Assembly: GCF_003815675.1 (NCBI RefSeq)
Contig: NZ_CP033918.1
Coordinates: 4,836,001 to 4,900,000 of the forward strand
DNA length: 64,000 nucleotides
Source of the DNA: Chryseobacterium sp. G0186
Lineage (GTDB): Bacteria > Bacteroidota > Bacteroidia > Flavobacteriales > Weeksellaceae
Direction of reading: 5' to 3'
The notes beneath the pieces were generated by a model. It worked only from the letters and a program-made list of their open reading frames with translations, did not search any database and had not been told where the DNA came from. Position 1 is the first letter of the stretch, and every line of letters starts with the position of its first letter. Of the stretch, positions 33,961 through 42,617 are shown in pieces. Made by a program: the position numbers and the translations under genes.

Positions 33961-36603
33961 ATGGATATGAAAAATAAAACTCTACCTATTTTGTTTGCCG
34001 TATTTTCTGCTTTTCCAACATTATTGTTTGGACAAGATAACGAAAGGCTTGTTAAAGATTATATTTCTCAAAATAAAATAAGAGAATATAAAAAGTCTGA
34101 CCTTAACAATATTATTATAGATAATGTTGATCCGTCAAAATCACTGAATGGAAATGTTGTGAAATTTTTACAGACTTATAATGGGTTGCCAGTATATAGC
34201 TCTGTAGGAACTGCCCTTATTCAGGACAATAAGATTGTTTATTATACAGACAATTTTGTAAAAGATTATTCAAAATCAACATCAAATATTGCAGGGATCA
34301 ATAAAGCAGCTGCTCTTCAAAAGATTGCTGAAGATCTGAAGAAGCCTGAAATTGCTCATTTTGCTATCTTAGAGCATCTTGAAAAAAAAGGAAATAGTTC
34401 GACATCAGCCAACCAAAGAATGGTTTATACAACTGATACGAATGGCGATCTACGTTTAGCATACGAATATACATTAATGGAGCCAAAATCTCCAAACCAG
34501 TGGTCTATCTTGGTAGATGCCAACAATGGAAAAATTCTGGATAAGAATAATTTAACATTATCATGTAACTTCCACCCTGGTGCGTATGCTTCAGATCCTG
34601 AACACGATCATTCTGATCATTTTGCAAATGCATTAGTTGGACCGCAAAACAATATTGCAAGCAGTAACTTTGCATTGTTCGCGCCTGATAATGCAACTTA
34701 TAATGTGCTTCCCTTACCTATAGAAGCTCCAACATTTGGATCGAGATCAATCATTACCAATCCTTGGATTCTTAATGCATCTCCTGAGGGATGGCATTCT
34801 GATGGAGTAAACACATACACGGTTACCAGAGGAAATAATGTTTTTGCCTACGAAGATGTTGCAGGAACAGCACTTACTATACCTCCAGGATATTTACCGG
34901 GAACTCCAGCTGAGGGTGGAGCAACTAGAAATTTTGACTTCCCTTTTAATATTAATGAAACCCCTGCAAATAACAGGAATGCAGCCATTACCAATCTATT
35001 CTATCTGAATAACAGAATCCATGATGTTTTTTATCAGTTTGGATTTACTGAGACTGCTAGAAATTTCCAACAGAATAATTTCGGAAAAACTCCAGTGGGA
35101 ACAGGTGATGATGATTCAGTATATGCAGAAGCACAAGACGGCGGAGGTATAAACAATGCCAACTTTGGGACTCCTCCGGATGGAGGTAATCCAAGGATGC
35201 AGATGTACCTTTGGTCACCTGTAGGAAGAGCATTTTATTATAATGCACCAGCTGCGGCTGTACCTCGTGCGCCTGGGGCAGGAACAGCACAATTTGGAGC
35301 ACCTTTACCTATGGCCGGAATTTCAGGTGATGTAATGTTATCTTCTGTCTTGGATGGATGTACTGCTTTACCGGCAGGATCTCTTACAGAGAAGATAGGT
35401 TTGGTTGAAAGAGGAAATTGTGCTTTTGCCATTAAAACAAAGAATCTTCAGAATGCCGGCGCAAAGGCGGCTATTATTTATAACAATGCAGTTAATGGGG
35501 CCAACTTGAGTAATATGTCAGGAGATGATCCTACTATTACTATTTCCTCAGTGTTGATCACTAATGCTGAAGGAGAATATATCAAAACTCAGCTTGCAGC
35601 CAATACAACGGTAAATGTTACCTTAAAAGGTAATAAAACTCCGGACGGAAGTTTTGATAACGGAATTGTAATCCACGAATATGGCCATGGAATTTCTAAT
35701 AGAATGACAGGGACAGGATACGGATGTCTAAGCTCAAGTGCTAATAAAGAGCAAATGGGAGAGGGATGGTCTGATTTCTTTGCCTTAATGCTAACAAATA
35801 AAGCTGGAGACAATGCTTCTGTAGCTAGAGGTATGGGTACTTATGCAGGCGGAGAAGACATTACCGGTAATGGTATCCGACCAGCGAAATACTCTCCGAA
35901 TTTTGCCACCAATGGTTTCACTTATGGTGATACTAATGGAATGGAATATTTAAATACCAGCAATGTTTTAGTTCCGGATGTACACTCTATTGGTTTCGTT
36001 TGGGCTACCATGTTATGGGATCTTCACTGGAAGTATGTTGAGAAATATGGCTACTCTTCAGATGTATTGGCTAATACCACAAATGGAAGTACAAGGGTAT
36101 TGCAGTTGGTTGTAGATGGATTGAAGCTTCAGGGTTGTAATCCAGGCTTTATTGAAGGAAGAAATGCGATATTGGCAGCGGATCTGGCGTCCAATAACGG
36201 ACAGGATAAATGTATGATCTGGGGCGTTTTTGCAAAAAGAGGACTAGGAGTAAGTGCTTCTGCAGGTTTAGCAACTAATATTAATGACCAGGAAGAAAGC
36301 TTTAATGTGCCAGCAGAATGTTTGTTAGCTACGACAGAAGTTAATTCTATCAAAGACAATAAAATTTCCATCTATCCAAACCCTGCGAAAGATGAGTTTT
36401 ATATTACATTCCCAAGCAAAACTCTTGGTAAAGTAAGTGTAGAACTTTATGATATGTCAGGTAAATTGGTTTCTTCTGAAGATAAAGTTTCTCCTGAAGT
36501 TAAAAAATCAATTTCTACAAGCCGTCTGGTAAACGGTACCTATATGGTAAAAGTAAAAGGACTTGGCTTTGAAGCTAATTCTAAAGTGATTGTGAAGAAA
36601 TAA
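33961..36603 (+). CDS. T9SS-secreted M36 (fungalysin-type) metalloprotease with PA insert
   Basis: An 880-residue exported zinc protease. Signal peptide 1-25 (ending LLFGQ; start at Met1 or Met3), FTP-type propeptide (about 30-195), then an M36 catalytic domain with zinc motif HEYGH (572-576) and the third ligand in GEGWSDF (Glu601). A protease-associated (PA) domain is inserted in the catalytic region at about 455-545 (GLVERGNCAFAIKTKNLQNAGAKAAIIYNN). The C-terminal 75 or so residues are a type A T9SS sorting domain (ISIYPNPAKDEFYI, NGTYMVKVKG, KVIVKK). Acts outside the cell on proteins. Single gene with a strong terminator. Confidence 0.94.
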   Translation: MDMKNKTLPILFAVFSAFPTLLFGQDNERLVKDYISQNKIREYKKSDLNNIIIDNVDPSKSLNGNVVKFLQTYNGLPVYSSVGTALIQDNKIVYYTDNFVKDYSKSTSNIAGINKAAALQKIAEDLKKPEIAHFAILEHLEKKGNSSTSANQRMVYTTDTNGDLRLAYEYTLMEPKSPNQWSILVDANNGKILDKNNLTLSCNFHPGAYASDPEHDHSDHFANALVGPQNNIASSNFALFAPDNATYNVLPLPIEAPTFGSRSIITNPWILNASPEGWHSDGVNTYTVTRGNNVFAYEDVAGTALTIPPGYLPGTPAEGGATRNFDFPFNINETPANNRNAAITNLFYLNNRIHDVFYQFGFTETARNFQQNNFGKTPVGTGDDDSVYAEAQDGGGINNANFGTPPDGGNPRMQMYLWSPVGRAFYYNAPAAAVPRAPGAGTAQFGAPLPMAGISGDVMLSSVLDGCTALPAGSLTEKIGLVERGNCAFAIKTKNLQNAGAKAAIIYNNAVNGANLSNMSGDDPTITISSVLITNAEGEYIKTQLAANTTVNVTLKGNKTPDGSFDNGIVIHEYGHGISNRMTGTGYGCLSSSANKEQMGEGWSDFFALMLTNKAGDNASVARGMGTYAGGEDITGNGIRPAKYSPNFATNGFTYGDTNGMEYLNTSNVLVPDVHSIGFVWATMLWDLHWKYVEKYGYSSDVLANTTNGSTRVLQLVVDGLKLQGCNPGFIEGRNAILAADLASNNGQDKCMIWGVFAKRGLGVSASAGLATNINDQEESFNVPAECLLATTEVNSIKDNKISIYPNPAKDEFYITFPSKTLGKVSVELYDMSGKLVSSEDKVSPEVKKSISTSRLVNGTYMVKVKGLGFEANSKVIVKK

Positions 36604-36625
36604 CTAACTTATATAATCAATTTAA

Positions 36626-36657
36626 AAAATCGCCACAAGCAAAGCTTGTGGCGATTT
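36626..36657 (+). terminator. terminator after the M36 protease
   Basis: Perfect 14-base or longer stem AAAATCGCCACAAGC / GCTTGTGGCGATTTT with an AA(A) loop. Confidence 0.9.
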
Positions 36658-36705
36658 TATTTATCTATGATGGTGACACCTTAAGGCGCTTTAATTTATA
36701 TGTTG

Positions 36706-36713
36706 TAACTTTG
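36706..36713 (+). promoter_or_regulatory. -7 box for the EamA transporter
   Basis: TAACTTTG matches TAnnTTTG exactly and lies 19 bases before the ATG at 36732. It lies inside the N-terminal extension that would result from starting at 36648, so it argues against that start. Confidence 0.6.
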
Positions 36714-36731
36714 CAGGCTGTTAAAAAAATT

Positions 36732-37718
36732 ATGAAGAAGAAAAATATACTAAAAGGTGTTTTATTTGTAGGGATTGGAGCTAGTATATACGGTATGTTG
36801 GCCACGTTTGTGAAAATGGCTTATCATGATGGTTTTACAACTTCTGAAGTTACCACATCCCAATTTGTACTAGGTCTGGTAGGGCTTTTAATCCTGAATC
36901 TTATACAGACCCTAACCTCCAAAAAGAAATTGTCATTACCCAATTCCAAGGAAGTAAGAATGCTTATGCTTGCAGGAACTTCATTGGGAGGAACAAGTTT
37001 GTTTTATTATATCGCAGTGCAGTACATTAATGTTTCCATTGCCATTGTGCTATTGATGCAGTCGGTATGGTTTAGTGTGGTGGTAGAAAGTATTCTGGCC
37101 AGAAAACTACCCAATGCAAGGAAAGTGATTTCAGTGGTTATTGTATTACTGGGAACAGTCTTGGCGACTAATCTTATCAATATGGATATAGAACTGGATT
37201 GGCATGGAGTCTTCTGGGGTCTAATGGCTGCAGCGTCATATACATTAACAATGTTTACCTCAAATACATTGGCTACCCATCTTCCTGTTTTCAGGAAAAG
37301 TATTATTATGTTGACAGGGGGTTCCATTGTGGTGTTTGCATTTTTGTTCTTTGCGCAGATAGGTCCTATGTATTTTGATGGTTTAAAATCATTGTATCTT
37401 AATTTTACAGACAATACAGAGCATATTCACTCATTCAATTACTCAATATTCCTGACATATGGGTTTATTTTAGCATTGTTTGGAACGATCATTCCACCTA
37501 TTTTATTCAATATTGGATTCCCGAATGCAGGATTAGGGCTGGGAAGTATTGTTTCATCCCTTGAACTTCCGGTTTCTGTAACGATGGCCTTTGTTTTATT
37601 AGGTGAAAAAGTACTTTTCATACAATGGCTGGGAATTATCCTGATCCTTTTTGCTATTGTTTTAATGAACTTACCTTCCAAAAAAGAAAAGGAAGTTTCC
37701 ATGGCAGAACTATCTTAA
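36732..37718 (+). CDS. EamA family (DMT superfamily) transporter
   Basis: A 328-residue inner-membrane protein with ten predicted helices in two EamA repeats (about 5-145 and 165-320). The start is the ATG of MKKKNILKG, because the longer frame begins in the preceding terminator and runs through the promoter. Segments such as SQFVLGLVGLLIL, LIQSVWFSVVVESILARKLP-like and PVSVTMAFVLLGEKV are typical of drug/metabolite exporters. The substrate cannot be told from sequence. Single gene followed by a terminator. Confidence 0.88.
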   Translation: MKKKNILKGVLFVGIGASIYGMLATFVKMAYHDGFTTSEVTTSQFVLGLVGLLILNLIQTLTSKKKLSLPNSKEVRMLMLAGTSLGGTSLFYYIAVQYINVSIAIVLLMQSVWFSVVVESILARKLPNARKVISVVIVLLGTVLATNLINMDIELDWHGVFWGLMAAASYTLTMFTSNTLATHLPVFRKSIIMLTGGSIVVFAFLFFAQIGPMYFDGLKSLYLNFTDNTEHIHSFNYSIFLTYGFILALFGTIIPPILFNIGFPNAGLGLGSIVSSLELPVSVTMAFVLLGEKVLFIQWLGIILILFAIVLMNLPSKKEKEVSMAELS

Positions 37719-37747
37719 AAATAACATTTAACTAAAAATAACAGTTG

Positions 37748-37776
37748 AAAACCGTTCCTTTTGGAGCGGTTTTTTT
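37748..37776 (+). terminator. terminator after the EamA transporter
   Basis: Stem AAACCGTTCC / GGAGCGGTTT (one G/T pair) with a TTTT loop and a T tail. Confidence 0.85.
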
Positions 37777-37805
37777 AATTTTAGAAACTTAAAGAAAAAA
37801 AATCC

Positions 37806-38801
37806 ATGAAATATTTCAGAAATGTGGTGGCAGGTATATTATTAGCAACTGCTTCAGGCTTTATGTATTCACAGGTAAAACCTTTGGATGCTATGCTTTC
37901 AGATTATCAATATCCGTATGAGGTTCATTTTTTAGATCTGAAATCTCAGGATAATCATTTGAAGATGGCTTATATGGACGTAAAACCACAAAAATCCAAT
38001 GGAAAAACCATCATACTTCTTCATGGAAAAAACTTTAATGGTGCCTATTGGGAAAAAACAGCTAAGGATTTATCGGCAAAAGGATTTAGGGTGATTATTC
38101 CGGATCAGATCGGATTTGGAAAATCATCAAAACCTCACAGTTATCAGTTTTCCTTTTCACAGTTGGCAGAAAATACAAAGGCAATTCTTGATGAGTTGAA
38201 AATTGATAAAACAATCGTTCTGGGGCATTCAATGGGAGGGATGGTAGCAACAAGGTTTACATTGCTTTATCCCGAAAAAGTTCAGAAATTGATTTTGGAA
38301 AATCCTATCGGGCTGGAGGATTATAAAACCTTTGCCGCTTACCAAACCATCGACCAGGCGTATCAGTCGGAACTTAAAAATACGGCAGAAACGTATAAAA
38401 ACTATCAGTTGAAATTTTACTATGATAACCAATGGAAAGAAGAATATCAACCCTGGCTTGATCTGATTGCCGGATGGACTCTTCATAAGGATTATCCACA
38501 GGTTGCCTGGGATGCGGCATTAACTTCAGATATGATCTATAATCAGCCTGTTTGCTATGAATTTAAAAATATAAAAACACCCACCTTACTGATCATTGGA
38601 ACCAGAGACAGAACAGCCATTGGAAAAGACAGGGCACCCAAAGAACTTCAGCCTAAAATGGGGCAATATCAGGAATTGGGAAAGAAAACCCAACGTGAAA
38701 TTGCAGGCTCAAAACTGGTGGAAATTGAAAATGTAGGACATCTTCCTCATATAGAAGTTTATTCTAAATTTTTTGAGGTTTTATATGATTTTATTAAATA
38801 A
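37806..38801 (+). CDS. exported alpha/beta hydrolase
   Basis: A 331-residue protein with a signal peptide (about 1-23) and an alpha/beta hydrolase fold. It has the oxyanion-side LLHGKNFNG motif (71-79), nucleophile elbow GHSMGG with Ser142, acid region IGTRDRTA and a C-terminal NVGHLPH with the catalytic His. The D-Q-I-G-F-G-K-S-S-K-P segment is typical of epoxide hydrolase/haloalkane dehalogenase-like members. Probably a periplasmic esterase or lipase; the substrate is unknown. The DUF3592 gene follows after 19 bases, probably in the same transcript. Confidence 0.88.
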   Translation: MKYFRNVVAGILLATASGFMYSQVKPLDAMLSDYQYPYEVHFLDLKSQDNHLKMAYMDVKPQKSNGKTIILLHGKNFNGAYWEKTAKDLSAKGFRVIIPDQIGFGKSSKPHSYQFSFSQLAENTKAILDELKIDKTIVLGHSMGGMVATRFTLLYPEKVQKLILENPIGLEDYKTFAAYQTIDQAYQSELKNTAETYKNYQLKFYYDNQWKEEYQPWLDLIAGWTLHKDYPQVAWDAALTSDMIYNQPVCYEFKNIKTPTLLIIGTRDRTAIGKDRAPKELQPKMGQYQELGKKTQREIAGSKLVEIENVGHLPHIEVYSKFFEVLYDFIK

Positions 38802-38820
38802 ACCAGCTTAAAATTCAGAT

Positions 38821-39312
38821 ATGAAATTCAACAAGGAAAAGAAAAGTGATAGCTTTTGGGTGGTCTTTTTCTCGCTTATATTTATGTTTCTGTTCCTGGG
38901 AATGGGTGGCGGCGGAGTTTACTACAGCTATAACAAATTTTCAAGACATGTAGATTTGGTCTCTAATGGAATTAAGACAGGGGGAAATATTACAAGCTAT
39001 GAAGAGAGTTGGTCAAAAGATGATGATGGTGGATATACCAAAATGTATTCTCCGATCATCATGTATTATGATACTTCCAATCAACCTCATGAATTGTACG
39101 CTGATTACAGTTCAAGCAATAGAGCATGGTTCAATGAAGTAACTGTTTATTTTGATAAAGATAATCCATCAAAAGCCATTCGGGGAGGATTTTGGCATTT
39201 GTGGTTTTGGCCGTTTATGATTCTCTGCTTTTCAATGATCCCTTTAGGAATAGGATTATTTGTCCTGAAATATTATATCGACCTGTTGCTTAAAAGAAAA
39301 GACCGTTTGTAA
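38821..39312 (+). CDS. DUF3592 family membrane protein
   Basis: A 163-residue protein with a first hydrophobic helix (about 13-33), an extracytoplasmic domain of about 95 residues (GNITSYEESWS, YSPIIMYYDTSNQPHEL, VTVYFDKDNPSKAI) and a second helix (about 128-152). This layout and the strand motif fit DUF3592, whose function is unknown. Its TAA stop abuts the stop of the convergent MFS gene, and both lie inside one hairpin. Confidence 0.8.
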   Translation: MKFNKEKKSDSFWVVFFSLIFMFLFLGMGGGGVYYSYNKFSRHVDLVSNGIKTGGNITSYEESWSKDDDGGYTKMYSPIIMYYDTSNQPHELYADYSSSNRAWFNEVTVYFDKDNPSKAIRGGFWHLWFWPFMILCFSMIPLGIGLFVLKYYIDLLLKRKDRL

Positions 39313-39326
39313 TTAAACAGTCTTTT
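39297..39326. terminator. hairpin spanning two convergent stop codons
   Basis: AAAAGACCGTTT / AAACAGTCTTTT (one mismatch) with TAATT in or near the loop. The stop codons of the DUF3592 gene (TAA, 39310-39312) and the MFS gene (TTA on this strand, 39313-39315) lie in the loop. It serves as a terminator for both while coding for the last residues of each protein. Confidence 0.75.
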
Positions 39327-40461
39327 CTTTTTGTTTGAAAATAAATAAGGCCAGTAATCCAATTCCGGAGAAGATGATGCATGAGATTCCTAAGTTTTGA
39401 ATCAATCCAATGCTTACCAATCCAAGACCTATCAATACATAGTATATAAGCCCCAGTAAAGCTCCTGCACTTCCTGTTTCGTTCTTATACTTTATAAGAA
39501 CAGTACTTAGAATGTTGGGAATCGCCATGCTGAATGCCATAACAATAAAAAAGTAAGGTATTAAAAAGTAGATTCCATGATCCGTCAATATCCATACAAG
39601 AACAGAGGCTATAAATGTTCCTAACGTGCTTCCGGTAACCAGGATTTTAGAGGATATATTTCGGAATAACAGAAACCTGTTAAGTTGGGCGCCGGCAAAA
39701 GTACCGGCTGCCAATACAATACTGCTGTAGCCAAAAGCATAGGATGAATACTGCTGTACCTTGAAAATAAACGGAGCCAGAGAATAATAGGAAAATAAAA
39801 GAACATTAAAACTCATAATGAGTAAGCAACATCGGATAATTTCAGAGTCTCCAATCATCCTTGTTAATAGGTCAATTAACGTTCGGATGCTGACTTCTTT
39901 TTTTGAATGTTTCGTTTCAGAGATTCTATTTCGGGAAAGAAAATAAAATAGTACAGCCAATAGATAAAGCATGATAAAAACACCTTGGTGTCCCGTTGAG
40001 GAAGCAAGTACAGAACCTGTGATCATTCCGATGATGGGACTGATGGATAAACCAATCCCAATCCAGGAAAAAACCTTGCTGATGCTATCCTTATCATAAG
40101 TGTCACGCAGAATAGTTTGAGTGACAATCGAACCTACTGCAATACCAAAGGCTGAAATAACTCTGGCTATAAGCAACAGCATAAAATTAGGAGCGAAAAT
40201 AGCAGCACAAGTTCCGATTCCATAAGTGATTAATCCGTATTTCAATGATTTTTTTCTTCCGATTCTGTCACATTGTATTCCCCAATATGCCACTCCCAGA
40301 GCAAAGGCGATAAAATATAAACTAATGGTTAAGGTAGTAGATTCTTCATTCACTCCAAACTTTTCCTGAACCATCGGCAAAACAGGGCTGTAGATGGTTT
40401 CTACAAACTGAGGAAGCATGACAAGCAATGTCAATAGCCAAAGAGGATTTGTCTTTTTCAT
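39313..40461 (-). CDS. MFS transporter, Bcr/CflA-like drug exporter
   Basis: A 382-residue inner-membrane protein with 12 predicted helices. The start is taken as the ATG at 40461; an in-frame TTG four codons upstream is less likely. Family marks are QFVETIYSPVLPMVQEKFGV at the end of helix 1, the loop 2-3 motif WGIQCDRIGRKKSL and the helix 4-5 region AFGIAVGSIVTQTILRDTYD, all typical of Bcr/CflA multidrug exporters driven by proton exchange. It is divergent from an AraC regulator, which is probably its local controller. Confidence 0.9.
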   Translation of the reverse strand: MKKTNPLWLLTLLVMLPQFVETIYSPVLPMVQEKFGVNEESTTLTISLYFIAFALGVAYWGIQCDRIGRKKSLKYGLITYGIGTCAAIFAPNFMLLLIARVISAFGIAVGSIVTQTILRDTYDKDSISKVFSWIGIGLSISPIIGMITGSVLASSTGHQGVFIMLYLLAVLFYFLSRNRISETKHSKKEVSIRTLIDLLTRMIGDSEIIRCCLLIMSFNVLLFSYYSLAPFIFKVQQYSSYAFGYSSIVLAAGTFAGAQLNRFLLFRNISSKILVTGSTLGTFIASVLVWILTDHGIYFLIPYFFIVMAFSMAIPNILSTVLIKYKNETGSAGALLGLIYYVLIGLGLVSIGLIQNLGISCIIFSGIGLLALFIFKQKEKTV

Positions 40462-40536
40462 TTTTTTTTGCAAAGTTTTGACAAAATCACACTATATTTA
40501 TAATGATATAAAAACAAAAAACATCAAAAATAGGAC

Positions 40537-41319
40537 ATGGCTGTATTGAAGCAGAATGAAGAATTTAATGCAGATTCTCTTGAAGAAAAAATAATCGGAA
40601 TTGCTTCTGATATGGTACTGCATGATTCCGGTTTTCATTTTCATACAACAAAAGCTCAGCTGTTATATGCCCCATCCGGATGTATGACGGTAACGACTTG
40701 TGACAGGCAGTTTGTACTGCCTCCATTCAGAATGCTCTGGATTCCAGCAAATGAAGTTCACAGGGTAAATTTCCGGAATATGGTAGCTTACAGATCTGTT
40801 TATTTTGACCAGAATTATGCAGAGAAATATATTCATTCCAGTCTTAAAGTTTTACATGTAAATCCCTTATTAAAGGAAATTATTGAAAGAATTTGTTTCT
40901 GGGATTGGAATACACCGGACATTCATCAGGAGAATATTTTAAAGGTATTTTGGAATGAGCTGAACAATGCCCCTGAGGAAAAATTAGAGCTCAAAATGCC
41001 TCAGGACAGGCGTTTTAAAAATAAGATTGAAGAATGGACAAAACGTCTATCCATGCCTCCAATGCTGAAAAATATTGCAGAAGATACCGGAGCTGTTGAA
41101 AAAACGATTACCCGTATTTTTAAAAAGGAAACAGGATTATCTTATCAGGAATGGAGGCAGCAATGGCGTCTTCAACGGTCAATTGAGCTTTTGGTGGAGG
41201 GAAATACAATAGGAGAGGTGTCTTATATCCTTGAGTTTTCATCGGACAGTGCATTTATTGAATTCTTTAAAAAACATACGGGATCCACCCCTTTGCAGTA
41301 TCTGATGAAGAATGTATAA
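40537..41319 (+). CDS. AraC family transcriptional regulator
   Basis: A 260-residue regulator with an N-terminal cupin domain (about 30-100; FHFHTTKAQLLYAPSG, LPPFRMLWIPANEVHRV) and a C-terminal AraC HTH domain (about 160-258; SYQEWRQQWRLQRSIELL, IGEVSYILEFSSDSAFIEFFKKHTGSTPLQY). The layout resembles small effector-sensing AraC proteins that control a divergent exporter. The 75-base gap to the MFS gene suggests a shared promoter region. Confidence 0.9.
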   Translation: MAVLKQNEEFNADSLEEKIIGIASDMVLHDSGFHFHTTKAQLLYAPSGCMTVTTCDRQFVLPPFRMLWIPANEVHRVNFRNMVAYRSVYFDQNYAEKYIHSSLKVLHVNPLLKEIIERICFWDWNTPDIHQENILKVFWNELNNAPEEKLELKMPQDRRFKNKIEEWTKRLSMPPMLKNIAEDTGAVEKTITRIFKKETGLSYQEWRQQWRLQRSIELLVEGNTIGEVSYILEFSSDSAFIEFFKKHTGSTPLQYLMKNV

Positions 41320-41435
41320 GGTTACAGAAGTATAACAAATTTATGTTGCATTCATAAAAAGCATTTCTTGCCCTATGCAAAGCCTCTTGATCAATAATTT
41401 GTATAAAATTGTATGATCAAACCAATATAAATTTT

Positions 41436-41879
41436 ATGGATAATTATACAGTTACAATTGATATCAAGACCACTGCAGATAAAGTTTACAATGCCTTGAC
41501 CCGAGAAATCCCACTTTGGTGGACCGAAATGTTTGATGGCTCGTCACTACACCCCAATGAAATATTTACGATAAAATTTGGAGACGATATTTATAAAACA
41601 ATGCAGGTGAAAGAATTAATCCCCAATTCAAAAACTAGCTGGTATGTGGAAGATTCACTTATAGCCTTTCCTACATTAAAAAATCAAAAAGAATGGACTG
41701 GAACAACCATAGTTTGGGATATAGAGCAAAAAGAACAAGGTGTTCTATTGCATCTTACGCATTTCGGCTTACATCCGGCCATTGAATGCTATGAGGTATG
41801 TTCCGGTGGCTGGATACAGTTTACCCAAAGTCTGAAACTATTCCTAGAAACAGGGAAAGGGAATCCATACACTCAGTAA
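41436..41879 (+). CDS. SRPBCC (START-like) domain protein
   Basis: A 147-residue single-domain protein from the ATG of MDNYTVTIDI; an in-frame TTG nine codons upstream would add a poorly conserved tail. The pattern begins with a strand, then TTADKVYNALTREIPLWWTEMFDG, and includes TSWYVED, EWTGTTIVWDIEQKEQGVLLHLTHFGL-type strands and a long C-terminal helix (CSGGWIQFTQSLKLFLETGKG). This is the SRPBCC/AHSA1 ligand-binding fold. The ligand is unknown. Single gene ending at a hairpin shared with rplS. Confidence 0.85.
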   Translation: MDNYTVTIDIKTTADKVYNALTREIPLWWTEMFDGSSLHPNEIFTIKFGDDIYKTMQVKELIPNSKTSWYVEDSLIAFPTLKNQKEWTGTTIVWDIEQKEQGVLLHLTHFGLHPAIECYEVCSGGWIQFTQSLKLFLETGKGNPYTQ

Positions 41880-41910
41880 TTTTTATATAATGGCAATTCA
41901 TTATTGATAA

Positions 41911-41949
41911 AAAAAGAGACTGTCTACATAGGGTAAACAGCCTCTTTTT
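41911..41949. terminator. bidirectional terminator between SRPBCC and rplS
   Basis: Stem AAAAAGAGACTGT / ACAGCCTCTTTTT with one mismatch and a 13-base loop. A/T tracts on both sides let it serve the convergent genes. The sequence resembles the ends of the IS1182-type element at 45382. Confidence 0.85.
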
Positions 41950-41967
41950 GCTTTATTGTTGTCTGAA

Positions 41968-42324
41968 TTATTTCTTCTTGTAAGCAGCGTCTTTAATTCT
42001 AGCTTTTTTACCTCTAAGATCTCTGAAGTAATAAATTCTAGCTCTTCTAACTCTACCTCTTCTGTCAACTTCAATTTTTTGAAGTGCAGGAAGATTGATA
42101 GGGAATACTCTTTCTACACCTACATCACCACTCATTTTTCTGATGGTAAAAGTTTTTGTAGAACCAGTACCTCTTAATTGGATAACTGTTCCTTTGAAGA
42201 ACTGAGTTCTTGTCTTTTGTCCTTCTTTAATTTCGTAATACACAGTAATTGTATCACCTGCTTTGAATTCAGGGAATTCTTTTTTCGCAATGTACTTGTC
42301 TTGAACGTACTTTAATAAATCCAT
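41968..42324 (-). CDS. rplS: 50S ribosomal protein L19
   Basis: A 118-residue large-subunit protein located at the 30S-50S interface. It has the family marks FKAGDTITVYYEIKEG-type, RTQFFKGTVIQLRG, FTIRKMSGDVGVERVFP and RRGRVRRARIYYFRDLRGKKARIK. Length is normal. It stands alone here rather than with rpsP-rimM-trmD, as is common in Bacteroidota, with its own promoter and a leader of about 65 bases. Confidence 0.98.
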   Translation of the reverse strand: MDLLKYVQDKYIAKKEFPEFKAGDTITVYYEIKEGQKTRTQFFKGTVIQLRGTGSTKTFTIRKMSGDVGVERVFPINLPALQKIEVDRRGRVRRARIYYFRDLRGKKARIKDAAYKKK

Positions 42325-42389
42325 TATTATAAAATAAAATGTTAAAGCTAAGCAACTTACACGTTTATCGTCAGAGGTTGAATAACAGG
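42325..42389 (-). promoter_or_regulatory. candidate rplS 5' leader
   Basis: About 65 transcribed bases precede the rplS ATG. On the minus strand a CAAC...GTTG pair and nested short stems can form. Autoregulatory L19 leaders have been proposed in Flavobacteria; I cannot test the match here. Confidence 0.4.
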
Positions 42390-42392
42390 TTG

Positions 42393-42425
42393 CAAATGTA
42401 CAAAATAGTTTTTGAATACACCAAA
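42393..42425 (-). promoter_or_regulatory. rplS promoter
   Basis: On the minus strand, TTTG (42422-42425), 21 bases, then TACATTTG (42393-42400): an exact flavobacterial promoter. Transcription would start near 42389. Confidence 0.75.
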
Positions 42426-42523
42426 TAATTAATGTAGTAAAAACTATAATTTTTAGTTTTCATTTTGTTAAAAATTTAACATTTTCTTTAAAATACCATC
42501 AGGCTGAGTTTATATGGGAACTC

Positions 42524-42531
42524 TACTTTTG
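42524..42531 (+). promoter_or_regulatory. possible -7 box for the phosphatase gene
   Basis: TACTTTTG fits TAnnTTTG, 87 bases before the ATG at 42618. Confidence 0.4.
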
Positions 42532-42617
42532 CCCGAAATAAAAAATCTGAAAATACAGATTTTAAATTCCTGATTTGCACATTAAAACTCAATATGTCAT
42601 TTTAAAACTCAACTATT

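Noticed and set aside
36648..36731. 28-residue N-terminal extension of the EamA transporter
   Set aside because: Begins within the preceding terminator and spans a consensus -7 box.
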